Source: Hydractinia symbiolongicarpus
Lineage: Eukaryota > Cnidaria > Hydrozoa > Anthoathecata > Hydractiniidae
DNA length: 64,000 bases
Reading direction: 5' to 3'
NCBI RefSeq assembly: GCF_029227915.1
Contig: NC_079888.1
Coordinates: 8,663,001 to 8,727,000, forward strand
Position numbers and translations under genes: made by a program. The notes under the pieces were generated by a model. The model was not told the origin of the DNA, searched no databases, and saw only the letters and a program-made list of their open reading frames with translations. Within the stretch, counting starts at the first letter, position 1. Every line of letters starts with the position of its first letter. Shown in pieces: positions 11,473 to 22,700 of the stretch.

Positions 11473-14400
11473 TCAAGCTCTTTCCGCCCAACTTGTGCAA
11501 CGGCCAGAACCGCACATGTAAACATCGCATATGTTTTTCCACTGGTGTGTCGCGTATTTCCCCACAACTTTCTTGTCTTTTTCATTCCAGATATAGAAGT
11601 ACTTCCCCTTAAAGAAGTACACTCCACCATCATGATACCATCGAAATACCGTATCGATGTTTTCTGGCACACCTGGAAACACTTCAGATATCTTCTTAGG
11701 CCATCCCATTTCAACGGCCCCTACCGGGTAATGTGGAAGGTTCGGTGTCGACGCAAGTTTGTCCCAACGATAAACCAGATCTTTTCGGAATAGGTAGACC
11801 TTGCCATCCGTGTGCAAAAACCCAGCATCGATTTTATCGACTTCTAATTTATTCCAACCCACGTTACCATTTTTATTTTTGCCAATTTTTAGTATCTTGG
11901 GCGTACCACCATCATCTCGATAATATTCACCGCCCTGAAAAAAGATGGAAATGACAAGTTATTTGAACGACTATCCGAAAATATGGTTAAATTTTTCTAT
12001 AACTTTTCTTACACAAGCTGGTTGCCAACCTCGTCTCCAGGGCTCTGTTTCACTTTCCGACAATCTTAGAAAGAGGAAAGACTCCTAGAGACGAGATGGA
12101 CTCTTTAATCAAATTGCATTAGTGTTATTTAGCGACTAAAATACGGAACGACAGGCTTTCTTCAAAAATATTGGCCCAGGTACAGTCTGGTCGCATGATA
12201 CAAAAATGCACAAACAAACTAGACATTTTTGAATTTCCTAATCTATAGAATTAATCAAAAAGGCAAAATGGGCTGGGAACAAGGTTGCTTTTTCTGAATA
12301 ACTCGATGCGTTTATTTTTTTTTTTAATTTTAACTATACCGAAAAGAAATACAGCTTCCAATCAGTATTAATCAAAACATCATCGATATATTTGAAATTG
12401 CTTCGGAAGATCTTTTGAAATGGGCGCGGCCATGTTTGCTCGACTTGCAATGCATTGTCATTAAGTTGGTAAACATAGGGACCAACAAAAATATAAGTTC
12501 TACCATCTTTGTGATTGCTGAAGATAGAGTCTATACGATCTGGCCAACATTTACCTAAAATTGCAAAAATAAATGAGCAAGACCATGCATTCCCGTACCC
12601 AGAGATCTTAGTGATAAAACACGTTTATATCAAAGAGCTCTGGGCGCGATTTATCGGGATTTATTAGAAGAAACAGTGAATTACAAAGATTTTTTATTCT
12701 TAGGCTAAAAAAGTACACAAAATATTTTTTCTTACCGTATCTGTCTTGCACATTCTGTATGTCAGTAGAATGAAGAGCGTAAATGCTTTGAGAGCCCATT
12801 AAAGCATACATGATAGACGAAGGAATAGCAGAATGCGGCAGTCCAAGGATATGACCCACTTCGTGAATAGCAGTTGCAATGAAATCGCCTTGCTTTCGTG
12901 TAGCAACAAAGAAACCATTCTTCTTTTTGTAATCCCAACTCTCGTTATCGTCAAAATGAATCTGCATGGCCTCTCGTGACGCATGCGCGGTAACTCCTCC
13001 AGGTCCATCAAAGGGTTCTTCATCATCATGGTATCCTAAAAGGGAGATTTTTTTTAAAAGTTTAGAATACAGGAAAAAACAAATACGTTTTCTCATAACT
13101 TTATTGTAGCCCTTTCTCTATTTGTTGTTTACAGTAAGCAGCTATTGTATTTTCGTAATTTTAACAACAGATTTATAGTGATAACCATTATAATTTCCTT
13201 GTACAAAAAAGATTGTCAATATCACCGAAATGCATTACTTTAGTTCCACTACAGGTAGAACTGAGATTCAACCTTGTCCCCTGGGCATTTTGTATTTTTT
13301 CTGACATCAGACAGGGATACGATCCCGGTTATAGAAAAGAGACAACAGGCGCTGGGAACGACGTTGACTGACGTTTAGGCCTTTTTTAGGCAGCAAATTA
13401 TGTTAGAGAATAAAGCGCAACATTTACGCGGAGTTGAGACACGTAAACTTCAGCCACGTCGTCCCAAGAGCTCTTTGAGAAAAAGAAGTCGTTCTACCAG
13501 ACTATCATAAGCGTAGAAGAAACCTGGGGACGAGATTGTATGTCAAGATGCAAGTCCACTTTGCTTTGTAACGTACCCAAGAAAAAAGGGCAAATAAGCG
13601 GGAAAGTAATCACACATTGTTAGATAGTTTTGCAGACCCTCACACCCGTCTTCAGCAAGAGTCTACGCATAAAATAATTATATATATTTTGTTATATCAG
13701 ATCTATATTGTTTTACCGTATTTCGACTGCATACTGTCTAGTCTGATTTACTACACTTGTTGTATATACGAAGATTATATAGAGTTAAAAAATCAAATTA
13801 TTTTTATTTGAATGCAATGAATTAGAAAGTTTCACAAATAGCACGGATTATTTTCTGTTAAAGGGCTTTAGGCAACCTCGTTCCCAGGGTCTTGTGGCCC
13901 CTGAGCCGTTATTACGGAGTGGTTTCGCCGCTATCAACTATCAACAAGGCAAAATGCCCTGGGAACAAGGTTGGGCTTTGGGTTATAGAATGGTTATTCG
14001 AACGAGTATTTTTTACCTTTTCGAAATGATATGACTAAATCTGCCTCGTCTGTACCTTCCAGACTTCGAAACTTCACGTTTGAAACTCCAGCCCACATGT
14101 TCATTGCAAATTCCATTAGTTCGTAAATTTTCTTTGTAATTTTGGTCGTCGAGGAGAGATAATCTGGTGAAACGATCCAGCTGAGCGTAACACTTTTACT
14201 AAACGGGTCCTTGGGGTTCTGAAGTATTTGTTGTCTTTTACGTTGCCCACGACTCGTCCAAGTGATTTTAAAATTTTCAGGGGATTTGTCTTTTGCTCCA
14301 CATCTTGGTTTTAACATTGTATCTATGGTGATTTTGGTCAATTCTCCTGATTTTGGAAGTCCTAAAAAATCTTGATAATCAGAGAGCGCATTTTCAACTT

Positions 14401-14987
14401 CTTGTTTCGTATATTTATCTTTGAATTTTTCGTTGTATTTTATTTCTGCTGATGTCTCGTCGGATGGCAAGGTTTTGTTTACATTAAGGTAACCGAACCG
14501 CTCCAGGTATTTCTAAGAAAAATATTTTTTTTTACTACCCTTCGGAGCTTGATTTCGTTATATGCTTTACAAAAAGTACTATTTATTTTCGTCTCAATAT
14601 CTTCCCGTTTTGGACAAAAGAAACGTACTTTTTCCCCACCTAAAACTATAAAACGAATGTATGGTGCATTAGAATTCTGCATCTTTAAAAAAAAGCAACC
14701 ACATTAAGCAACTTTCAAAATGCAGACAGTTTCTCAACTCAAGTACTAGGTCAAAAAGTTCAGTTTCTTAACGTGTACAAGAGGTTCTACCTATTATTCT
14801 TCCGCCATTAAAACAAACGTAGCTATTCTGTTTTATTGAACAAAAAAGATCACCATTAAATAAGCAAAAAGCAAAAGCGACATACAATGGCATCTTCAAA
14901 GAATTCTTTTTTTATTTCACCATGAACACAAGAGATTGTCATACACAATATAACTATGATAAGATAGTATCTCCTCAAATAATCCAT
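11473..14987 (-). CDS. Secreted matrix metalloproteinase with hemopexin domain
   Basis: Five exons on the minus strand: 14987-14886, 14512-14017, 13035-12736, 12554-12340, 11934-11473, giving 524 residues. Signal peptide at 1-23 (hydrophobic LIIVILCMTISC core). The prodomain starts KYLERFGYL (35-43) and has the cysteine switch PRCGAKD (103-109, Cys105), followed by RGQRKR (122-127), a basic furin-like (RxxR) cleavage site. The catalytic domain has PFDGPGG (207-213), the zinc site HEVGHILGLPH (257-267) and the Met-turn SIMYA (Met275). The C-terminal hemopexin propeller runs from Cys302 to about 517. There is no transmembrane or GPI tail, so it is probably secreted and acts on matrix proteins after zymogen activation. 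The start was chosen because exon 1 gives signal peptide plus phase-0 junction into the prodomain. The family is certain; the subtype is not assigned. Intron 2 holds a small element at 13873-13973. Confidence 0.93.
13873..13973 (-). mobile_element. Small inverted-repeat element, copy 4, with possible 8-bp target duplication
   Basis: About 101 bp with near-palindromic ends CAACCTCGTTCCCAGGG and CCCTGGGAACAAGGTTG. GGGCTTTA on the left (13863-13870) and GGGCTTTG on the right (13973-13980) could be an 8-bp target duplication, as made by hAT transposases. It lies in intron 2 of the metalloproteinase gene, opposite in orientation to copies 1-3. Confidence 0.72.
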
Positions 14988-16619
14988 TGCGTGAGATAAA
15001 CAGTGAAAATCATTTACAGCAAAGTTTTATTTTGTCAGTAATATAAACAACGGAACATAGTACGCGACGATGGTTAACAAATGAGGCGTAGTTCCAAATA
15101 TCAGCAATTTCCGCTTTGGCTTGGCGGACAAACAAGTTTGGCGGGACCAACAATATGACGGAACCAACTGCGAGACTAACAAATATGCGGAAAAAACAAC
15201 TCTTTTTTTATAAACAAGAGATAAAGGTCGAAGTATACATAAAAAACATGAATAAATATAAAAATATATTTAAAACAAAATAAGTGATGTTTTTTTTTTG
15301 GGCACACAAGGTTGAAAGGTCGAAACAGATAAAGGACAAGGGGATTAAAAAAGGATGGCCTTACTGTAACGAGCTCGATAAAGGTCGAAGTTGTGAAATT
15401 TCAGATTTTTTTCTTTTGACAGCTTTCTTTAACAGCGCTGTAAAAAAGACAGTGGAACAAGAACTAGTTGCGCTTGGCAGATGATTTTGAAAGATTGACG
15501 TAATAAAGAACATGCAATGTAAAACTAACTTATACCCTGATATATGGCCTAACTTAAAAAAAAAATACAAAAAAATATGCCAAAGGTACCACTCAATAAT
15601 AAGAGAGAAAAGTATTGTTTTCCGTTAGTTGACGTAGCGAGATAACGGACTTTTAAAATTCAGTCCATGATATTGACACTCCAGCACAAGGCATCAAATA
15701 TGGACTATCAACTCAAAAACAACATCATTGGTCTACAATACAGTCTTGGAATACGTATATGACACACATAAACTGCATACAAAAACGTAGGCCAATAAAC
15801 CGAAACTGTAAACAGTTGCTAAAATGCAAAGGCATGATCCTAAATTGTAAAATTCAAACGATTGTTCATGATGATGATGCTGCGGACCTTACAAAAATGA
15901 GATTTCAAAATTTTTTTACATTAAAAGTTTCCAAATAGAAAAGTAAACGTCGTCCCCCAGGGCTTCTTTTATCTTTTAGCTTGTCAATCTTAACTGGTTA
16001 ATCCTGGGGCATATTACTTCATTTAATGCAGTTTATGTCCCGACGTGCTGAATTTATTAAATATTTTTACATCATGTTGGCGACCTTTGCACAAACTATA
16101 TTCTAACTTATTCTCGTCTTGTTGAGATAAACCACAAAAGTAGTTTATTTTAAAGAGCTCTGGGGACGAGAATGAATATAAAAACGAAGCACGAAAGGTG
16201 CAGCAATAATACAATGAAGAGGGAGTGTGGCGGGCGTTGAGATCTTCAAATTTTGATATTAACGCCCCTGGCCCAGGAACTTTGGAGGCGAGTGGGATCA
16301 GAGGTGTATTGGAGGAAAGGTCTGGGATCTGGCGCATATTGTTTCTCCCTTTACAGTCTTAATTGATCTTCTCCACATTATGTAGCCAGCTAACAGGCCT
16401 GTAGAACCAAGGAGGTTGAAGCAACCACGAAGGTTACCTACAGAAAATGCAAAAACCACTACCTCTAGCTAAGGTATTCACTCCTTCGTTTCTAGTGCAC
16501 TTGCTTTCCACCTTTTTTTCTTTTTCAAACAATTGACAGAGTACTACCGTTTTAAATTAGGTATAAACTCGAACAACTTTCTTAACTTTTCTCTGGAAGT
16601 CTTACAGCCCCTATAATTT
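14988..16619. other. Intergenic 5' flank of the metalloproteinase; only element fragments
   Basis: No gene seen. Fragments of the CCCAGGG/CTCTGGGGACGAG motif occur near 15955-16015 and 16155-16172. The open frames at 15284-15570 and 16023-16337 lack splice context and similarity. The metalloproteinase promoter should lie near 15000-15100 but no clear core motif can be named. Confidence 0.5.
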
Positions 16620-17690
16620 AGATTGGCACTGGCCTTTGCACTTGACACTGTTGGTCACAAAATTCTCCTGAAAAAACTAATTTATTATGGTATCAGAGGA
16701 ACTCCTCTTAAATCTGTTTCGTTCTTATTTATCTGGCAGACAACAATTTGTATCAATTAACGGAACTGAATCTTAGTACAAACTTGTTAGACATGGTGTA
16801 CTACAAGGATCTGTTTTAGGCCCTCTTCTGTTTCTTATTTATATAAATGATTTAAATTGTGCCATAAAATTTTCCATGGTTCATCACTTTGCTGATGATA
16901 CCAACCTAATATGTTTTAATAAGTCTTTAAAATCTCTTTCTAAAAGAATCAACATGGATCTAAAATTTCTTTTCCAATGGCTCAACGCCAACAAAATCTC
17001 TCTGAATGCAAGTAAAACTGAATATATCCTGTTTAAGCACAAGTTTAAACCAACAAACTATAACTTCAAGTTATTCATCAACAGGCAAGAAGCTCTTTCC
17101 CAGTAACTGCATTAAGTATTCTCTTAGATTCTGATCTCAACTGGAAATCTCAGATCAATGCAATTGCGGTTAAACTTAAGAGGGCTAATGGAGCTAAAAG
17201 TACCTTGTTCCACAAAGTGTTCTGAAAACTGCGTACCATGCTATCTTTGGTAGCCATCTTCGTTACTGCAATGAAATTTGGGGCCAACCTGGTCATCACT
17301 TTATTGATCGTATTTACTGTTTACAACGTTGTGCAGTTAGACTAATTTCTTTTGCACAATGCAGAATGACTTCTACCCTCTTTTCTCTAATCTTTGGCGC
17401 CGTAGATTAGTGGTTATAGCTCTCGTACTCTGTGCGGGAGACCGGGGTTCGATTCCTCTTGACGGCGATTCAACATGGGCGAGTGAATGTTACCATAGCC
17501 CCGGGTTAACCCAAGCCATGTGAGGGAAATTGGGAAGATGGCACACTGTGTGGGCCGTTGGATGTTGCCGGGGGTTGTCTAGTAGAGCGCAGGCTCAAAA
17601 TGGGTCTGCGTAGCTCAAAATGAGCATTAAATACTCTAGGACTCTCCATCTACGCCATGGCCCCTCCTGGAAATAATAGACAGGGTATAT

Positions 17691-17968
17691 TGTTGAAAAT
17701 AGGCACTCTTGCCGCAAGAACATTCTAGAACCTTGTGTACTATCTAGAAATATAAGGGACATTGGAGAATATTCCAGAAATAAGATAACTATACTAGAAA
17801 CTACTAATAGTAAATATAGAACATCTGGAATATACTAGAACATTCTAAAGTATCTTATCTTTAATATATAAATAGGAAAACGTCTTGTAAATTTTAGAGT
17901 CATAGAGTCATAAAGTTATTGGAGCAGTCGAAGCAACTCTGCAAATATATAAAGTTTACATTTCAACA
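17691..17968 (+). mobile_element. Solo LTR, 278 bp, with 5-bp target duplication
   Basis: It begins TGTTGAAA and ends TTTCAACA, giving the TG...CA ends and 8-bp terminal inverted repeats of an LTR. TATAT flanks both sides (17686-17690 and 17969-17973). The empty site is visible in the SINE copy at 26.3 kb (GGGTATATCCCTCG). No internal retroelement genes are present, so it is a solo LTR left by recombination. A TATA-like ATATATAAATA lies at 17864-17874. Confidence 0.92.
17718..17874 (+). promoter_or_regulatory. Heat-shock-element-like cluster and TATA box in the solo LTR
   Basis: Two exact three-unit heat-shock elements of the form GAAnnTTCnnGAA: GAACATTCTAGAA at 17718-17730 and GAATATTCCAGAA at 17767-17779. 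A two-unit GAACATTC lies at 17838-17845. A TATA box (17864-17874) follows about 20 bp further on. In known biology HSF1 trimers bind this spacing. That the LTR promoter is heat-inducible is inference. Confidence 0.7.
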
Positions 17969-18545
17969 TATATCCCTCGATATTTGTGAGGCTAGCCATG
18001 TAAAATATGCACATCTATCTATCTATCTTAATATTTTAAAATTTGCTGACTTGGTTCACATGAAAAATGTAATTTTTCTGTACAATTTATGTATATCACG
18101 GAAAACTCCCAGAGGCACTTCTTGATACTTACAAAGTTGACTTTTCCCACTCTTACTGGACTTGTGGATCTATTCCTGGTTTGATAAATCCGCCCATTGT
18201 GTCATCTAAATCCTTCGGCTTGAACTCTATTCCATGTCAGTCCATTTATTCATGGAATTTTGTACAAAACTCCTTTCCTTCAACTTAACTAGTCTCTCTC
18301 ACCTCTCCTAGACTAACTTCTTCTCTGATCCAGTTCTTTTTCTCATTGTACAGCTGAGTTTGTCATCATTTGTTTTTCTTTTAATATGTTACTGCGTTTT
18401 GCATATGTTTTTGTCTGTTGTTTTCTTGTTTTGTTTTTGTATATTAAGGGTGGCCAGCATCTCCTTACAGTGATAGCCTTATTTTTTTGTAAATTGATAT
18501 TTATTTGACTTCTACCTTATGTATGCTAATACTGTAGAATAAATT

Positions 18546-18674
18546 CTTTTTCTTCTTCTTCTTCTTCTTCTTCTTCTTCTTTTTCTTCTTCTTCTTCTTC
18601 TTCTTCTTCTTCTTCTTCTTCTTCTTCTTCTTCCTTCTTCCTTCTTCCTTCTTCCTTCTTCCTTCTTCCTTCTT
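18546..18674. repeat. TTC trinucleotide microsatellite with TTCC variants
   Basis: About 90 bp of (TTC)n followed by about six TTCC/TTCT units, at the 3' end of the LINE. The Lys- and Arg-rich open frames on the minus strand here are repeat translations, not genes. Confidence 0.95.
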
Positions 18675-19710
18675 AAAGTCGTAAGTAAAGTCGTGATGAT
18701 ACCTTCCTGCAAAGAAACAGACTAAAAAGGACCTCACTTTACATAGTGCCACATTTTTTGCCTGCCACGCAATTGTTAAAGCTGAAAGGACTTACCGCGG
18801 AATATGTAAACATTCAAAAAGGTCTATATTTGTCAACTTAAACTTACAAAAGTTTTTGCCTCATTTTCTATCTGAATTTTTATCTATTCTGAATGGGAGC
18901 GTGCGGTTGCAAAACAAAATATTAATTACCTACCTGAAACACAAGTTCACATATCAAAACATGGAAAAGAGGAAAAGGCGTATATACATCTATACTATAT
19001 ACTTCTAAACTCTCCTCTTCCCCGTTTTACTTTATGTGTGACTACCTCTCCCCCATCATGCATACATACTTTATGGATGCCCCAAATTAAAAGTAGTAAA
19101 CTTGACTTTTATATTTTATTGATATGACATTGACGGATTTAGGGTATCTCAATCTAGTATAAGTTATGTATTTAAGTTGAGACCGCATGTCAGTTTGCAA
19201 TCAAATTTTGTAAGTAAACATATAAGGCCTATACAAGCTTACCCAGAAAATTATGTTGCAAACAAAATTGCAAATTCTGAGTTATTGGGTCATTGGAAAA
19301 AATATAAGAGGCCTGGGACGAGCAAACAAGTTAATTCATTCACCTTTATCATATCTATGCATTGATAAATCATAATTTATGCAGTATAATTAAATCTGAA
19401 ATTTTTATAATGTGAATACTTTGAGAAATGTGTAAGGTGTAGCAAATAATTTTTGTCATAGAAATTAAACATAAATTAAATTCAAAATGTACTTATTATA
19501 GAAATGAAATAATTAAGATGTATAGAATTAAGATGTCAATTTTTCTTCGTCCCAGACCTCATTTTTGCAAATGACCCAATAACCAATAAAATATTGCAAG
19601 TATGTTTATGAACCACTTTGCTGTATTAAACTGAATCTTTTATTTATGAAACTTTTTTATTATCAGTTTAATTGCTATTTTCTAATTTTATAGCTAGAGT
19701 TATTTAAAAA
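18675..19710. other. Intergenic upstream of the PLP enzyme
   Basis: AT-rich, no gene seen. It includes the presumed 5' flank and any untranslated first exon of the PLP enzyme gene. Confidence 0.5.
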
Positions 19711-22700
19711 ATGGCAATGCTGCTTTTTCAAGAATATCTACCTGAGAATTTACTTGAAAAAGCTGCAGGAAAAGGAAAGATTGTTCGTGTTGTTGGTATT
19801 GCTGCTGCTGGTTTCCATTGTGGATTAAAGTTTCTTCGTAAAATAAGTCTCTGTGGTGATTCAAACAACCCAGTGCTATTGTATCTTCATAAACTTCTAC
19901 GCACACACTTGAATTGTGGTGTACTGATCAGAGGTGAATTTTTTGCAAAACTACCATGGCATTACATGGTAATTTTGTCAGGATGTCATGTTATTGTCAA
20001 TTATGGTTCTTATGGTACTGTTCCAGTGCGTGTTCTGGAACATCAGCAAAACTTGCAGGTTAGATTTTTTGTCATGCCATGATTACCATAGCAGAGTCGA
20101 TGGAAGAATTAGTTGAAAAGTTTGAGAAGTGGAAGTAAGGACTAGAAGAGAAAAGGCCAAGGGTGAACACACCAAAGTCTAAAGTAAATGATTAGTAGCA
20201 TTGCAGCCAAGTGTGACCTTGTAGTTGGAAAGTGGCCTTGTGGAGTTTGCAGGAAAGGGGTTGGTAGTGACTCAATTTTTGGTCAGACTTGCAAGCATTG
20301 GGTACATAAGAAGTGCAGTAGTACTGGTGGAAGGTTAAGGGCTGACATTCAGTTTGTATGCAAGCGTTGCAAAGGAGGTGAGATTATAGAGAATGAAGTA
20401 TTTCCAGCTTTAATGATGTACAAAAGTGGCTCGTTAGAGATAGTTGAGAACTTCTGTTACTTAGATGATATGTTGGGCACTGAAGGGGGTGTTGGAAGAA
20501 TTGTTACTTGCAGGATAGGTTCTGACTTCCTTTGTTAACTAGCAGAATCTTGTCAATTGAGGTAAAAGGTACGTTGTATGAGGCCTGTGTGTAAGTGTTA
20601 TGTTGTACCGTAGTGAGACATGGACAGTGAAGCAGGAAGCTCTTGACCGCTTAGAAAGGAATGATAGGAGAATGGTCAGGTGGATGTGTAACGCCAGTCT
20701 GAGAGACAGAAAGAGTTCAGATGAGCTAAGAAGCAGGTTAAGTATCCGTAGAATTAAAGATGTTATCCAGGTAAGAAGATTGAATTGGCTGGGGCACTTG
20801 GAAAGAATGGAGGAGGATAATTGGGTAAAAAGTGTAGAGACTTGATAGTTCCTGGGGCAAAGCCCAGAGGCAGACTGAAAAAGACTTAGCAGGAGGTTAT
20901 AAGTACATACTTGATACAGAGGAAGTTGAGCAGATTAGAAGAGGGTCATTAATATACCCCGTCCAGCCCCTGCTAGCATAGAAAATGGACGTTAAGCCGA
21001 GATTGAGGATGTACATATTCATTTAGCAAATGCCAACCTGAAACTGTTTAAAATGGCAGTCATTTATCATTTTTCGAAATAGTTACAGACCTAGAGAGAG
21101 GTAGAGAGAAGCATGAGTTTCTTAGGCTAAAATTCTATCATCTTTACATAAATGTAGTTGGATGTACAGGTGATGATGGGTCTGCTGCCATACAACAAGT
21201 TGCCCGAAGGCCTGTTTTTGCTATTGTTCACTTCTTAAATATTACTAAACTCTATTTGGGAAACTTCCCCGTAGATGTCTTTTTCAAAAAAGCCCTGACG
21301 CTTTAGCCAACAATCCCTAATATAGTATATAACTCAATTTAAATTTTTAGAAAGAGTTGGAACTATGCCCTGATTTATTTAACCGTATAACATTACAAAT
21401 GAAATATGAAGAAAGTCGAAATATAGTGGCAAGAGAAATTGGTTGTGATGCACAAAACTTAGTTTTTGTTGAAAATGTAACTGAAGGAATGAACTGTACC
21501 TTACGTTCACTTCTACCGCATTTTAAAGATAATGACGCTATCTTCTGTTTGAACGTTAACTATGCTTCTGTCTTGAAAACGGTAGCTGTTTACTCAAAGA
21601 AGAATAATGTGGAAGTATTAAAGCTTGACGTTGAATTTCCTATTGTATCCGAAGAGGAGTTTGTGAATGCATTTCGAAATATGTTTGCAACACATGGAAA
21701 TATTAGACTGGCAATATTTGATCACATAACCAGCGCTTCTGCAGTTAAACTTCCAATCAAAAAAATTGCAAGTTTATGTCGAGAATTTGGTATTATCTCT
21801 GTTGTTGATGCAGCACATGCTCCTGGCCAGCTGTTTTTAGATATTAAAAGCTATGATATTGATATTTACATAGGTCTGTACTTTAACACTACGCAGTAAT
21901 TGTTCCCCTTTTCCCCCCTTTTTAATTTTTCCCTCCCTAAGGGGTCGTCTACAAATTTCGTATGATATTTTATACGAATATATACGAATTTAATTGCTTT
22001 TAATTCGTATAAAAATCGTATACAATTCGTATAGTGTTAAATAGTTATACGATTTTTAAAAAATCTAATACGAATTTTATACGATTTTCATACGAATTGT
22101 CATACGAATTATATTCTCTTTTATACGATTTTCATACGAATTTTCATACAAATTATATTCTCTTTCATACGAATTGTCATTCGAATTATATTCTCTTTTA
22201 TACGAATTTTCATACGAATTATATTTCGTTTTTAAACTTTTAACATGCGATCTAAAAAAACATTTCTATCGCCGTTTTTCGTTTTTAAACTTTTTAAAAT
22301 GCGATCTAAAAAAACATTTCTATCGCCGTTTTTCGTTTTTAAACTTTTTAAAATGCGATCTAAAAAAACATTTCTATCGTCGTTTTTCGTTTTTCAACTT
22401 TTAAAAATGCGATCTAAAAAAACATTTCTATCGCCGTTTTTCGTTTTTCAACTTTTAAAAATGCGATCTAAAAAAACATTTCTATCGCCGTTTTTCGTTT
22501 TTCAACTTTTAAAAATGCGATCTAAAAAAACATTTCTATCGCCGTTTTTCGTTTTTTAACTTTTAAAAATGCGATCTAAAAAAAAACATTTCTATCGCCG
22601 TTTTTCGTTTTTCAACTTTTAACAAGCGATCTAAAAAAACATTTCTATCGCCGTTTTTCGTTTTTCAACTTTTAAAAATGCGATCTAAAAAAACATTTCT

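Larger units (their letters stand above)
17399..18028 (+). mobile_element. tRNA-derived SINE, copy 1, split by an LTR
   Basis: The head is tRNA-like: GCCGTAGATTAGTGGTTATAG (A-box region) and GGTTCGATTCC (B box), with GCCGT/ACGGC acceptor-like pairing. The body matches the copies at 26012 and 49001. The tail is (ATCT)n after GTAAAATATGCACATCTATC. The SINE sits inside the LINE: if it and its cargo are skipped, the flanking LINE aligns without gap to the LINE at 59.8 kb. It is interrupted by the LTR at 17691-17968. Confidence 0.9.
16620..18545 (+). mobile_element. LINE fragment, CR1/jockey-like reverse transcriptase, decayed
   Basis: Broken reverse-transcriptase reading frames: a region like AFDTVDHKILL (about 16630), [14 protein letters not shown] (about 16792-16840) and the catalytic FADDTNLICF at about 16890. 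WLNANKISLNASKTEYILF follows at about 16978-17034. Frameshifts and stops show it is dead. A SINE and a solo LTR interrupt it at 17399-18028. The 3' end runs into a TTC microsatellite, as CR1/L2-type LINEs end in short tandem repeats. It is related to, but not the same as, the copy at 58757-60446. Confidence 0.85.

Noticed and set aside
12799-13029. Other-frame open readings over the metalloproteinase exons.
   Set aside because: They are shadows of the real exon, whose frame contains the zinc-binding HExxHxxGxxH motif.
17399-17470. Apparent tRNA gene with A and B boxes (also at 26012-26082).
   Set aside because: The acceptor stem is short, no good anticodon arm forms, and the same head recurs joined to the same 3' body, so these are SINE heads.
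18501-18752. Minus-strand open frames of poly-Lys and poly-Arg.
   Set aside because: They are translations of the TTC microsatellite at the LINE 3' end.
22034-22559. Long plus-strand open frames of repeated Leu/Phe/Lys peptides.
   Set aside because: They come from the 54-bp minisatellite and the TACGAATT arms of the transposon; no splice or start context supports a gene.
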